Shown: positions 1 to 10,900 of the stretch, piece by piece
How the letters are laid out: each line of letters starts with the position of its first letter
How positions within the stretch are numbered: the first letter of the stretch is position 1
Assembly (NCBI RefSeq): GCF_008831285.2
Contig: NC_045149.1
Location: 12,528,629-12,592,628, forward strand
From: Nymphaea colorata
Lineage: Eukaryota; Streptophyta; Magnoliopsida; Nymphaeales; Nymphaeaceae
DNA: 64,000 nt
Reading direction: 5' to 3'
Notes under the pieces: generated by a model
The model's input: the letters and a program-made list of their open reading frames with translations, nothing else
What the model was told of the DNA's origin: nothing
Databases searched by the model: none
Program-made: the position numbers and the translations under genes

Positions 1-3000
1 CATGTGACTGATGAGTGGAAGTGCGGTTCAGATCATTCCCTCTACTGGGAAAAGGAATGGATGGACCGTACGTTTTTGTTTCTGGGAGGCCTGCGGGATG
101 AATTTGAGTCTATTCGTAGCCAGATTCTTAATGGTGATGAGATTCCGGGGATAGAGGAAGTATATGCTCGAGTTGAGTCTGAAGAACAACGTCGCCAGGT
201 GATGCATCTTGACACCGGTCATGGCCCTTCTGCCTTTGTCAGCCGTGCCTCTGGGACTGGGCAGCGTCCTGCCCGGCATTGCACTCATTGCAACAAGTTG
301 GGGCATTCGGTGGATTTCTGTTGGGATCTTCATCCCGAGAAGAGACTGGTCAGAGGTCGTCCTCCCTCTGGCAAGCGCAGCCCTTCTGTGTCTGATTCCA
401 GTCAAAGCAATTCTTCTAGTGGTGCAAAGTCCAAGCTGTCCCCTGCTCAACTCAAGGAGCTACAGGCGTACATCAGCCTCCTATCTACTACCCCTGAGGA
501 GTCCTCCACGTCTGAAGGGGCTCAGCTAGCCCAAGCCCTCGTTGCCTCGACTGATCAAGGTAACCCTTCTCTTGGTGATTGGATTGTTGATAGTGGAGCC
601 ACTCACCACATGACAGGGGACTCTAAACTCTTTCAAGAATATCAACTTTCCTCTGGCAAGCAACGCGTGTCTATGGCAGATGGGTCTTCTATCTCTGTGG
701 CTGGGAAAGGGAGCTTGTCCCTGTTGAACAAATACCGTCTCCACAATGCCCTGCATGTTCCAAATATTCCTGTGAACTTACTCTCTGTCAGCAGTATTAC
801 TAAAGAATTAAACTGTAATCTGATTTTCTCTACTGATCACTGTTCCCTGCAGGACTTGGTGACGGGGAAGAAGATTGGGATTGGTTCGGTTACTGATGGG
901 CTCTACAGATTGCCGGTGCAAGTTGCTTCAGCATTGATTTCTGCCACGAGTGGGCACTTGTCTGGGGTGAATGATAGATCTACTGTTCTGCGATGGCACG
1001 AGCGTCTTGGACATCTCCCATTCCAGTTAATAAAGAAGTTGTTTCCTCATTTGTTTGCTTCTGTCTCCATTGACTCATTCGCTTGTGAAGTGTGTCAATT
1101 GGCTAAACATGTCAGGGCTTCGTACCCTATCTCATTGAATAAAACCACTCATCCGTTTGCCTTAGTTCATTCCGATGTTTGGGGTCCTTCTGGAGTACCC
1201 ACGTGTGGTGGTTGTCACTATTTTTTGACGCTTATTGATGATTACTCTACATGTACGTTCGTGTACTTGTTGCAAGAACGTAGTCAGGTTCCAGTAGTTG
1301 TGAAAAACTTTGTTGCCTTTGTTGAGACTCAATTCCATACAACTGTTCAAGCTTTCCGTACGGATAATGCTAGGGAATATGTCTCTCAATCCCTTGATGA
1401 TTTCTTGAAAGGCAAGGGTATTGTTCATGAAACCTCTTGTAGTTATACCCCTCCTCAAAATGGTATAGCTGAACATAAAAATCGTCATCTTTTGAATGTT
1501 ACCCGGGCCATTATGTTCCAACGCCATGTCCCGAAGCGGTATTGGGGTGATGCACTTCTCACTAGTGCACACCTCATTAACCGTATGCCTACTAGGGTGT
1601 TGGATGGTCAGTCTCCTTATTCTACCCTGTGGCCCACTCAGAATCCGTGGCCTCTTACTCCTTGTGTCTTTGGGTGCAGTTGTTTTGTGCATAATCATAG
1701 CCCTACTCTAAAAAAACTTGATCCCCGGTCTATTAAAGGAGTTTTCTTGGGGTACTCTTCCACTCAGAAAGGGTACAAATGTGTGGATCCTACTACTTCC
1801 AAAGTGTATGTTTCGAGGGATGTCACATTTCATGAACATGAGTCGTATTTTTCGGTGAATCCTCTTCAGGGGGAGTGTCTTGGGAACAAAGGGGAAGAGT
1901 ATTCCTCTAATCAGCTGATTCAGTTTATGGAGTTTTTGGACTACAAGGTTAGTCTTAGTGTGATTGACACGGTCACGGTCAGTAATGAGAAGGGCAGTCA
2001 TATGGAAGGGGTCACGGTGGATGCTCAGCCCACTGTTGCCAGGGATCACTTGTTTGGCCAGGTTTATGTCAGAAAGGAGAAAGCTACAGTGGAAGATGTT
2101 GGTGATGAGGATAGAACCAATCCCAATCCTGTGATCTCCCTGGATGACCCAAGTCCATCGAATGAAGAGCTCCCCATTGCTTTGCGCAAAGGCACCAGGT
2201 CATGTACTTCTCACCCTATTCAGAGATTTGTTTCTTATGCTAAGCTCAGTACAAATTACAAATGTTTTATCACAACCTTATCCAAAGTTGTTATTCCCAG
2301 GTCGGTGGATGATGCTAAGGATGACCCCAAGTGGTTACATGCTATGACGGAGGAGATGGGTGCGTTAGCTAAGAACAAAACATGGGAAGTTGTTGATATC
2401 CCTAAAGGGACACACTTAGTTGGCTCTAAGTGGGTGTACAACGTGAAGTATAAACCTGATGGCACTGTAGATCGATATAAAGCTCGTCTGGTTGCAAAGG
2501 GGTTCAGCCAGAAGTATGGGATCGACTATCTTGAGACCTTTGCCCCTGTTGCAAAGTTGAAGACCGTGAGGGTTATTCTTGCTCTTGCTGTGCACAGGAA
2601 GTGGCGCATGGACCAGCTTGATGTTAAAAATGCATTCTTGAACGGCCATCTGGAGGAAGAAGTCTATATGAGCATGCCTCCAGGGTATGTTCAAGAGGGA
2701 AAATGTTGTCACCTCAAGAAAGCTTTGTATGGCTTGAAGCGGTCGCCTAGAGCTTGGTTTGAGAGACTAAGGATCGTTATGAAGTCTACTGGGTACAAGC
2801 AAGGAAATGGAGATCATACCCTATTCATAAAGCAGAGAGATGGTCTGGTGAGTCTTCTCCTTGTCTACGTTGATGATATGATTGTCACTGGCAGTGATGA
2901 GGAAGAAAACAGGAAGATGAAGGAGAGATTAGCTAAAGAACTCGACCTCAAGGATCTAGGTAAGCTGAGATACTTTCTGGGGATAGAGATTGCTCGATCA

Positions 3001-3840
3001 GAGACAGGGCTGGTTATGAATCAAAGGAAGTACACTCTTGACTTACTAAAGGAGACAGGTAAACTTGGTTGTAGGCCCTATCTTACTCCTATGGAATCGG
3101 GGACTAAGATAAGTATCAAGACAGGCACTATTCTGGATGAGGAAGGAAAAGGGCGATATCAGAGGCTAGTAGGTAAGCTTATCTATCTTACTCTAACTCG
3201 CCCTGATATCACGTATGCGGTAAATGTGCTAAGTCAATTTATGCATGCTCCCACGGATTGTCACTGGAAGAGTGCAGAAAGAGTGTTGGGATATCTAAAG
3301 AATGACCCAGGAAAAGGACTGCTGTATACTCGACAAGACAAACTTACTATTGAGGGCTACTCAGATGCAGATTGGGCAGGTTGCACTGACACAAGGAGGT
3401 CCACTACAGGGTATTGTATCTTTCTTGGAGGTAACCTAGTTGTTTGGAGAAGTAAGAGGCAAGAAGTTTGTTCGAGGTCTAGTGCTGAGGCTGAGTACAG
3501 GGCTGTTGCAATGGGAGTTACAGAGATGCTATGGCTGAAGATCCTTTTGACTGATATTGGTGTGGAACTGGAAGATAAAATGAAGATGTACTGTGACAAC
3601 AAGTCTGCGATTAATCTTGCCAATAATCCAGTTCTACATGACAGGACCAAACATGTGGAGATTGACCGTCACTTTATCCGGGAACGCATTGACTCAAAGG
3701 AGCTGATTCTGCCATATATGAAGTCTGAAGATCAAGTTGCAGACGTCCTAACTAAAGGGCTTTGTACTTCTTCATTCGAAAAGAATGTTAGCAAGCTTGG
3801 CATGTTTGACATGTATGCCAAGCTTGAGGGGGAGTGTTAG
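1..3840 (+). CDS. Copia-1 gag-pol polyprotein (5' end outside window)
   Basis: This is a Ty1/copia polyprotein for particle formation, processing, integration and reverse transcription. The frame is open from the left edge for 1278 codons with no internal stop. In order I see a CCHC zinc knuckle (CTHCNKLGHSVDFC, about residue 93), aspartic protease (WIVDSGATHHM, about 193), the pre-integrase zinc motif (RWHERLGH, CEVCQLAKH) and the integrase core (HSDVWGP, FRTDNAREY, QNGIAEHKN). Reverse transcriptase (YVDDMIVTG) and RNase H (GYSDADWAGC, SSAEAEYRAV, CDNKSAINL) follow. The first part of gag lies outside the window, so the true start is unknown. The last Cys codon and the TAG stop lie inside the 3' LTR. 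Copia order (integrase before RT) is certain. Whether the whole element is intact cannot be judged without its 5' side. Confidence 0.95.
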   Translation, partial: HVTDEWKCGSDHSLYWEKEWMDRTFLFLGGLRDEFESIRSQILNGDEIPGIEEVYARVESEEQRRQVMHLDTGHGPSAFVSRASGTGQRPARHCTHCNKLGHSVDFCWDLHPEKRLVRGRPPSGKRSPSVSDSSQSNSSSGAKSKLSPAQLKELQAYISLLSTTPEESSTSEGAQLAQALVASTDQGNPSLGDWIVDSGATHHMTGDSKLFQEYQLSSGKQRVSMADGSSISVAGKGSLSLLNKYRLHNALHVPNIPVNLLSVSSITKELNCNLIFSTDHCSLQDLVTGKKIGIGSVTDGLYRLPVQVASALISATSGHLSGVNDRSTVLRWHERLGHLPFQLIKKLFPHLFASVSIDSFACEVCQLAKHVRASYPISLNKTTHPFALVHSDVWGPSGVPTCGGCHYFLTLIDDYSTCTFVYLLQERSQVPVVVKNFVAFVETQFHTTVQAFRTDNAREYVSQSLDDFLKGKGIVHETSCSYTPPQNGIAEHKNRHLLNVTRAIMFQRHVPKRYWGDALLTSAHLINRMPTRVLDGQSPYSTLWPTQNPWPLTPCVFGCSCFVHNHSPTLKKLDPRSIKGVFLGYSSTQKGYKCVDPTTSKVYVSRDVTFHEHESYFSVNPLQGECLGNKGEEYSSNQLIQFMEFLDYKVSLSVIDTVTVSNEKGSHMEGVTVDAQPTVARDHLFGQVYVRKEKATVEDVGDEDRTNPNPVISLDDPSPSNEELPIALRKGTRSCTSHPIQRFVSYAKLSTNYKCFITTLSKVVIPRSVDDAKDDPKWLHAMTEEMGALAKNKTWEVVDIPKGTHLVGSKWVYNVKYKPDGTVDRYKARLVAKGFSQKYGIDYLETFAPVAKLKTVRVILALAVHRKWRMDQLDVKNAFLNGHLEEEVYMSMPPGYVQEGKCCHLKKALYGLKRSPRAWFERLRIVMKSTGYKQGNGDHTLFIKQRDGLVSLLLVYVDDMIVTGSDEEENRKMKERLAKELDLKDLGKLRYFLGIEIARSETGLVMNQRKYTLDLLKETGKLGCRPYLTPMESGTKISIKTGTILDEEGKGRYQRLVGKLIYLTLTRPDITYAVNVLSQFMHAPTDCHWKSAERVLGYLKNDPGKGLLYTRQDKLTIEGYSDADWAGCTDTRRSTTGYCIFLGGNLVVWRSKRQEVCSRSSAEAEYRAVAMGVTEMLWLKILLTDIGVELEDKMKMYCDNKSAINLANNPVLHDRTKHVEIDRHFIRERIDSKELILPYMKSEDQVADVLTKGLCTSSFEKNVSKLGMFDMYAKLEGEC

Positions 3841-4118
3841 AATATGTTGTTGTGGGAATCGGGTCCATATCTGGACCCGGTTCTATGGGGCGCGGGTACC
3901 GAGGCGGGCTCGGTACCCTAGGCGGCTTCTCCTCTCTCCCTCTATATATTGTCACTTATGTGTAAGTGTTGAATTAAGTGAATATAATTTTCTCTCTCCT
4001 AGGGTTGCGGTTTGCCCCTAGGTCAGAGCCTCCCTGTGGTATTTCACCTCTTTCTGAGGTTTTCCACGTATATTGTGTGTTCTTTCTCTGCTCCCTTCTT
4101 GTGGTTCGTGTTTCTACA
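3835..4118 (+). repeat. 3' LTR of Copia-1
   Basis: A polypurine tract (GAGGGGGAG) runs directly into TGTTAGAATATG, the usual TGTT start of a copia LTR. The LTR holds an imperfect inverted GGGTCCATATCTGGACCC motif and a TATATATT box near 3940. The right end is placed at ...TTTCTACA because recognisable gypsy integrase sequence starts directly after it; no 5' LTR is in the window to confirm this. The LTR at 57263-57514 is a relative. Confidence 0.75.
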
Positions 4119-5917
4119 AAGGGAATGCAGCGAGATGATTTGCTCTTTGCTGATTATAAGAGAGTTAAATTGTGTCTCCTGATTCACATTGATGAAATGT
4201 TAGAGGTACTCTTTCAATAGAATACTGATCCTCTCGTTTGGACTTGGGTCTGTTGGTGAATAGACAACAATTTGGTCATGGGCAGATGTAAGATGTCTTC
4301 TGAAAACCTGCTAGTGAAGTGAGGGTCTAGATGATTGAATATGTTATCTGATTTTCCTTATAGCTTTATCATGTTTTGAACCAGCAGTTTCAAAGCCAGC
4401 TTCACATCATATCTCTGTAGTGCTGACATAGAGGTAGCACACTTTGAAAACTGAATGACTACCCATCCAAGATGGCTGTGCTTCCAGCCACCTTGGACAA
4501 GCCTATAATGAAGCCCATAGAGATGTTCTCCCATGGATGCTCTATAATGGGAAGAGGTTCTAGCAATTAAGCCAGTTTCTGGTTACTCACATTTTCATGC
4601 TAATGAACATGGTAGGTGGAGACATAGCCTTCCACATCGTTCCACATCTATGGCCAGTAATATGCCAGTTCTGAGGGTGCCGTGTTTGATGATTCCCAAG
4701 ATGGCTAACCATTGAGAGTGATAAGCACATATCTTATAGCTAAGACCTATGGCATAAATGCCCTCTTGTAATCGTCAAAAGATTCCCTTTGCCAACAATA
4801 TAAGTTTCTGGGTATAAGGTCCCTCTTAATTTCTTCACTAATGTGGTCCATGAGGTCACTCTCTACCTCTGCTTCAAATGCCTCATCTGCCTGAGTAGCA
4901 GAAGCCTTATGTCTCAGTGGGTCCGCAACGACATTGGTGCAGCCTAGCTTATGTTCCAAGACCACATTGAACTCTGCCAAGGATTTTTGCCAACACACTT
5001 GCTTAGCTGTAATTTTCTTTTGGCTTGGAAATAGCTGGTAGAAATGGCGCTAGAGAAGAATGTAGTGTATGATGGCAGCTATTTCCCTTCTGTGCGTATG
5101 ATACTATAATTCAGTGTCCTTTAACTCTCTGCTCTCAAAAGCAATGGGGTTGTCTTTTTGCATCAGCACATTACGACTGCAAAGTTAGAGGCATCCATTT
5201 GAACCTCCAATGCTTTAAAGAACAAGGTAGCATCAACATTGCTTCTGTAAATCCCCAAAAATTTAGTCTCGGATTGAAGATTGTGAGGGATCTTGAGGAA
5301 CTTATAAAGGGGGTTGTTAAGTTGTTGGTTGTCCTTGTTCCTAACCTTTTGGGCTAGAACCGAAACTGCTAGGGGCCAGGTTGGGATCCGTTGGACCAGG
5401 GGCTGGAGCCCAGGAGTGGGTCGGGTTGTTAGTTGTTACAGGTTCTCCTATGACGACACATTTCAAGGTGATCTTACTATATTCATTTCATTGGTATGAC
5501 ACATACTTCTTTAGAAAATCCATTAGGGGCAGAATTGTCTGTCAATATCCTTCAATAAATTGATGATAGTAATTGGCTTGGCCAACAAGCATCGGATGGC
5601 AGCTTCGATTCCACAATTGTTGATATCTTCTTGGAGTCCATTTGCAGCTGTTCAGTGTGCAATGATGTGGCCCAATAATTCCACCTCTGGTCCACCAAAT
5701 TGACACTTTTCTGATTTCTCATTTCATATATAAGCTATTTTTCATCAAATTCTAGTAAAGTGTATGCAGATGTTGAATGTGCTCTTCTATCATGAAGTTG
5801 TACACAACTATGTCATCCAAATTCACTATGCAAACTTGTCAAGGTATAAATAGAATATTATATTCATTAGTGTCGAGAAGGTAGTTGGAGCATTTACGAA
5901 TACATCTTCCTGCCAAC
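4119..5917 (-). pseudogene. Ty3/gypsy reverse transcriptase-RNase H-integrase relic
   Basis: The reverse strand gives broken but ordered gypsy pol. Remnants of the RT motif LDDIVVY (about 5840-5820) come first, then the RT thumb (SLYM...). RNase H follows (LEVQMDASNFAV near 5200; LEHKLGCTNVVADPL near 4930), then integrase (EPLPIIEHPWENISMGFI near 4540, and a SYNQQR remnant near 4150). It carries many stops and frameshifts, so it is an old dead copy. A small solo LTR interrupts it at 5246-5440, and Copia-1 borders its downstream end. It continues at 5918-6535 and 7231-7704. The assignment to gypsy rather than copia rests on RT-RNase H preceding integrase and on the NVVAD motif. Confidence 0.82.
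5246..5440 (+). repeat. small solo LTR in the gypsy relic
   Basis: This 195-bp block starts TGTAAATCCCC and ends GGTTGTTAGTTGTTACA. It closely resembles 58425-58605 (shared CCGAAACTG(C/T)TAGGGG and GGTTGGGATCCGT), which is followed by a tRNA-primer site and is therefore an LTR. It splits the gypsy relic. The flanks GCTTC and GGTTC look like a 5-bp TSD with one change. No internal region is attached, so it is a solo LTR. Confidence 0.7.
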
Positions 5918-6535
5918 TTGCCAAGTGTATGCAGATGTTGAAGGCATCTTCCTGTCCTTTCTATTCTGCATCACACTACAAACAACTGCCATGTTCTCTT
6001 TTCCACTTTCGTGACTGCAACTGCATACATGCTGTTATATATTGCTGTATCTTAATTATGTGTTCAATGTATATGTGTTGTATTGGATTGTAATCTTAAT
6101 GAATGTATTTTTTTCCATATTATATGTATATATGTTGTACCCGTGATTTTGAATTTTGTCCGCACTCGTACCCATGTGATATAATCTATTAGATAACGAG
6201 GTAGAAACAGTTTTCGCCTTTTCGGAGCTCCAAGCGTCACCTTTGTGAATTTCTTCAAGACAATCACAAGCACCTTTAGAACTACACCATGCAACGTGTT
6301 AAACTCTTTCTAATTGCCACCAACTACGTCACATTGAAACCTTGCCCTTATCTTTCCTCATAGCTATTGTTGGGACTTGGGACTATGCATAAGAACCTCT
6401 TATCTAAAACACCTACTGTTCAAAGGTGTGGCATTCGGACCATCTTTGCTATACTCATGTGCTTCATGACTAGAATCAACTTGAATTCATCCATCAGCGA
6501 TACTAAGGTTGGTATTTCCCTTCCACCCCTTAATC
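5918..6535 (-). pseudogene. gypsy relic, protease-RT linker, with hAT-like MITE remnant
   Basis: Near 6536-6420 the reverse strand reads SLMDEFKLILVMKHM, which resembles the region after the gypsy protease (PMDDFKLVLGM type). Near 6300-6200 it reads VLVIVLKKFTKV...LPR, like the start of gypsy RT. About 6120-6184 ends CTCGTACCCATGTGATATAA, one terminus of the CTATGTCAC MITE family; its other end was not found. Coding similarity is weak but in the right order for one gypsy element running 7704 to 4119. Confidence 0.55.
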
Positions 6536-7230
6536 CAGTGTTATCCATATCAACATCTCGTATAGGTCGGCAAAACCTATATGATGTGCCTATGACACAC
6601 ATTAGGTGTATTGGCCATATCTTAAGATACAATTGTCATATTATATGATACGACTGATACGGCCCATATCTTATGATATAGTGCAACTTTTAAAAAGGTC
6701 CTTTTGGTTGATGTTTTTTAAAACAACCTCTTCCTCTTCATTTCTAACACTTTGATGAGCTCTGGGAGGGAGACTTTTTTATTGGTTTTAGGGAGAAATT
6801 GCCAAATAAATTGTCGATTTGAGGGAGAGATTGCCGGTTTGAAGGGAGATTTACTATGGGAAACCCATTTGTGTTTTGAAAAAGAGGGCTTGTGTGTTTT
6901 TTCTTCTACAAAATGTATAGTCTCTCAATTTCAAGTATATTTCTATTGTTTTGTAAAGTTCACCATATGTTTCCATTTATTTTATGATGTTATTGTTATT
7001 TTTTAAATGATGAATCATGAATATTCATTGTGTGATGAATAATGAATTCTTCATACAACACATGTTTTTATGATTTCTCTATTTTTTTTTATTTTTTCTG
7101 ATTTTTTTTTATTTTTTCATGATTAAAAAAATAATTTTATGATAAGTTTACAATAAATTACCAAACATTATGATACGGCATATAGGCCGGCCCGACCGAT
7201 GCGCGTTACGATATGCCTTTTACAACATTG
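6536..7230. mobile_element. MITE, CAATGTT/GTATCG family, copy 1
   Basis: This 695-bp AT-rich element is bounded by CAGTGTTATCC on the left and ...TTTTACAACATTG on the right, which is the reverse complement of CAATGTTGTAAAA. It is flanked by a perfect 8-bp TSD, CCTTAATC (6528-6535 and 7231-7238). The ends are rich in GATACG/CGTATC motifs. It has no transposase and sits in the gypsy protease region. The copy at 37288-37984 is nearly the same length (697 bp) with the same terminal sequence. The 8-bp TSD suggests hAT mobilisation. Confidence 0.87.
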
Positions 7231-7704
7231 CCTTAATCTACACAACCACTCCCCTGGCCACTCTATGAATGGACTTTGCTTATGAGTTCTCGACCTTCAT
7301 GAATGGCATTTCTTTCTCAAGGGTGAGCTCCAACTTTTTCACCTCATTTCGGGCTAACTTACATGTAGAACTGATAACCACCATTGCAGTTGTGGACTTA
7401 CCATTTATGGTTATATTTAAGTGCATGAGTTCCTTTATTGGTTCGACCATTGCCTTTACCGCACCGTTCAGCGTGTTGAGCATTTGGAGTGCTCCCATCT
7501 TCTTATCATTTGTTTTATCATCCACTAGCATGGTAATAGCAGTTTGGATGGAATCATGGAAGAGTTGTCAGTTCTTAATATCCAAATTCATTCACCTATG
7601 AAGGAGAACAAGAGACAAGATGCAAAGGGTTTCCTTAACAGTAAAAGTGGTAGCCTCAATCTGTTTAGGCATGTCCTTACCTCATTAGAACATTAACATA
7701 TATT
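7231..7704 (-). pseudogene. gypsy aspartic protease relic
   Basis: Reverse-strand frame 7531-7280 (83 codons) aligns with the gypsy gag-pol protease region. LMHLNITINGKSTTAMV corresponds to the usual LMFV..I.G...RALVDTGA stretch, and ARNEVKKLELTLEKEMPFMK to ...EA.RLGL.LEK......K. The catalytic DTGA is not preserved (V-I-S-S), so it is dead. It is the upstream part of the element that continues below 6536; the MITE separates the two. Copia-2 starts just beyond its other end. Confidence 0.65.
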
Positions 7705-7709
7705 TTATA

Positions 7710-7886
7710 TGTTGAAATCAGAAAGTTTATTTTTAAGTATGGTAGTTTTCTGATTATTTAAAAGTTAGAGTCCTCTTTTGTCATTTTACAACTTTATGTG
7801 TCTTATGTAACAGCCCCAGCCGATCCCTAATCTCTATTTAAGTAGAGATTAGGGCACAATATGAAATAAAAAAAACTTTTCCGTCC
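7710..7886 (+). repeat. 5' LTR of Copia-2, 3' end deleted
   Basis: This matches the 3' LTR from TGTTGAAATCAGAAAG to ...TTTTCCGTC, then jumps to sequence equivalent to the Copia-7 leader (ATCAGC...CTGACTGATT, compare 47340). The CT-rich LTR end and the tRNA primer site are therefore missing. It keeps 12 bp (TTTATTTTTAAG) that the 3' LTR lacks next to the MITE. Confidence 0.85.
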
Positions 7887-7999
7887 ATCAGCTCCTTTGC
7901 ATGACTGATTGATTATAAATAGGACTATTTTTCTTGTGCCCTAGTTGCTGCACAATTTTATCGTGGTATTCTTGTTCTTAATTCCTGCTGTGGTTCATT

Positions 8000-10900
8000 A
8001 TGGCTGAGAGCAACAAACTAGAGGGTGACAATGATACACATAATTGAAGAGGATGAATTTATTAACAAGTCAGGGAAGTACATGACTTGGGAAGAGGACG
8101 ACAACATGGTTATGTCTTGGATTATGAACAACGTTTAACCACAAATTGCCTCTACTATTACTTACTATACTACTATTAAGGAGATGTAGGAATTCCTTAG
8201 GCAGACATATTCACAAGATAAAAATGTAAGTAAAATCCTTCAAGTTGAAGAAAAATTGCACAACCTCCGACAGGGAAATCAGGATCTATCACAATACTTT
8301 GCAACAGTTAAAGCTACCTATGAGCGACTGAAATTCCTGCCCCCTTCATGCAAATCTTGTTATAAGTCATACTTTGAACCTACCATGGTTGCAAAGTTTC
8401 TTGTTGGTCTCTCTTTTGAGTATGTCGCTGCCAAGGATCAGATGCTCACTGGGACTGAAATTCCTGATCTCTCTGATGCATACAACAGACTTAGTCGTTT
8501 GGCTATTAGCTTGTCCTAACCAGTTGGTGTGATGCCAACTTCTGCTCTTGCTGTGGGAGGTGGTCGTGGTCAGGGCACCACCTATAGTGCCAGAGGAAGA
8601 GATATAGGTCGTGGAACTCGTCGTCGGGGGAGGTTCCAATGCACCTATTGTGGAAAGATGAGACACTTGGAGGATCGTTGTTGGGATAAACATGGTCGTC
8701 CATCCTCTGTCACAGGGGAGAGGTATGGTCATCTGAGAGCCTTACTCATCCTCCTATGGGCTCTGCATAGGTTGCCACTCCCTATAGTGGAGAGCTCTTC
8801 ATCTAGCACAATACCAGAGAGAGTTACAGTTAGCATTGACAAAGTTGAGTATGAGCAGTTTTTAGCACACAAAGCGTCACAGGCTTTAGCTTCCACAACT
8901 TTGATTGATCGAGCCTTCTTAGCGGGTACATCCACGCCTGATTCAGGTATCTCTTGGATTATTGATTCTGGAGCATCGAGTCATTTCTGCAGTAGACCTG
9001 GTTCTTTCACTACTTTACATAGATTCTCTCAGCCACATCATGTCAAAATTGCAGATGGTAGAATGTCACCCACATTGGGTTATGGAGATGTGAAGCTTTC
9101 TCAGTCTATGACTATTCCTCATGTTTTATATGCTCGTGAAATTCCATCTCATTTGCTCTCTGTCAAACAGTTGACTACTGATTTACACTGGCGCATTATT
9201 TTTGACCCTGGTTCATGCTCATTTCAGGACTTGCAAACTAGGAAGATGATTGGTGGTGGGTATGAGAAAGAGGGCGTCTACTATGGGTCTTGCTGCTACC
9301 TCCTCTACATCACAGTCTACATTCTTCCAGTGGCATCTCAAGCTTGGTCATCCTTCAGCGCCCAAGCTCCGTTCTATCTTACCTAATTTCTCAGTCCCAA
9401 AGTCTTTTCAGTGTGAGGCTTGTCAACTTGGCAAGCACACTTGTAGTAGTTTTCCTTTGAGTCTTAGTCCTTCGAGTCAATGTTTGTTTGATCTTCTCCA
9501 TGTTGATGTGTGGGGGCCTAGCAAGGTTGCTAGCAGAGCTAAGTTTAAGTATTTTTTGGTCGTTGTTGATGATTACTCTCGAGTCAGTTGGGTATTCCTT
9601 TTGAAGGAAAGGTCTGAAGTAATTTGTATTCTCAAAAACTTGATTATTGAAATAAAAAGTCAGTTTGTTTCTGTGGTTAAGTATATTCGCACTGATAATT
9701 CTCTCGAGTTCAAATCATCTATCTTAATAACCTTTTATGCTGAAAATGGTATCTCTTCTCAATTTACATGCCCTCACACCTCACAACAAAATGAAGTTGC
9801 CGAACGAAAACATAGGCAACTTCTAACTGTTGCTCATACCCTAATGCTTCATAATCATGTACCAGCATACTAGTGGGGTGATGCCATACTCATGGCTTGT
9901 TACCTAACAAATCGTTTACCTTCATCTTCTATTGACAACAAAGTGCCTTTTAACCTTGTGTATCCCAATAGAAAATTATTTCTTGTTGCATCAAAACTTT
10001 TTCGGTGTACCTGTTTTGTTCACATTCTTGGGCCTAAACGTGATAAACTTTCTGCTCAAGCCATTAAGTGTGTGTTCGTTGGCTATCCTAGAAACCAAAA
10101 AGGGTACAAGTGCTTTGATCCGGTAACTCAAAAAGAGTATATCGGTACGGACGTCACTTTTTTCGAGTCTCGGTCTTACTGTAGCCGTACTTTTGTGTCA
10201 TCTGAGATGTCATGTCCTATTCCTCTACCTATTCCTCCTATCCCGTTGTAATCTTTTCCTTCTCCTACTCCAACTATGAATAGGTTTCAGGACCCTCCAT
10301 TGGTCTACACTCGCGACAGGATCCCTCTCATGGTTGACCATCTGACTCTCCTCAGGATGTGAGCTCCATTGAAGTAAGTATACCTGAAGTTGATCATTCA
10401 CATGACTTGCCTATAGCCCTGTGCAAAGGCAAGAGATAGTGTACAATGCATCCTATCTCTCACTTTGTCTCCACTAGCCATCTTGGTGACAACTTACAAC
10501 AGTTTCTTAAGGCTATGTTAGTCCTTACTATACCAACTAGTCATGAACATATATTACTAGACTGTAAATGGTGGAAAGCTATGCAAAATGAGATGGATGT
10601 TCTCGTACAGCGTGGTACATGGGAATTGGTTGATCTACTTGAAAATTGTGACATTGTTGGCTCCAAATGGGTATTTACAGTCAAGTATCGTTCATATGGG
10701 TCAGTAGAGCGATATAAGGCTCGATTAGTGTCTGAGGGTTACACTCAAACATACGTAGTTGACCTTTTTGAGACGTTCTCTTTTGTGGCCATGTTGGGCT
10801 CAATTCGCCTCATTATTTCTGTTACGGTATACTCTGATTGACTTATGTATCAGCTTGATGTGAATAATGCCTTTCTTTATGGTGATCTTGAGGAGACTGT

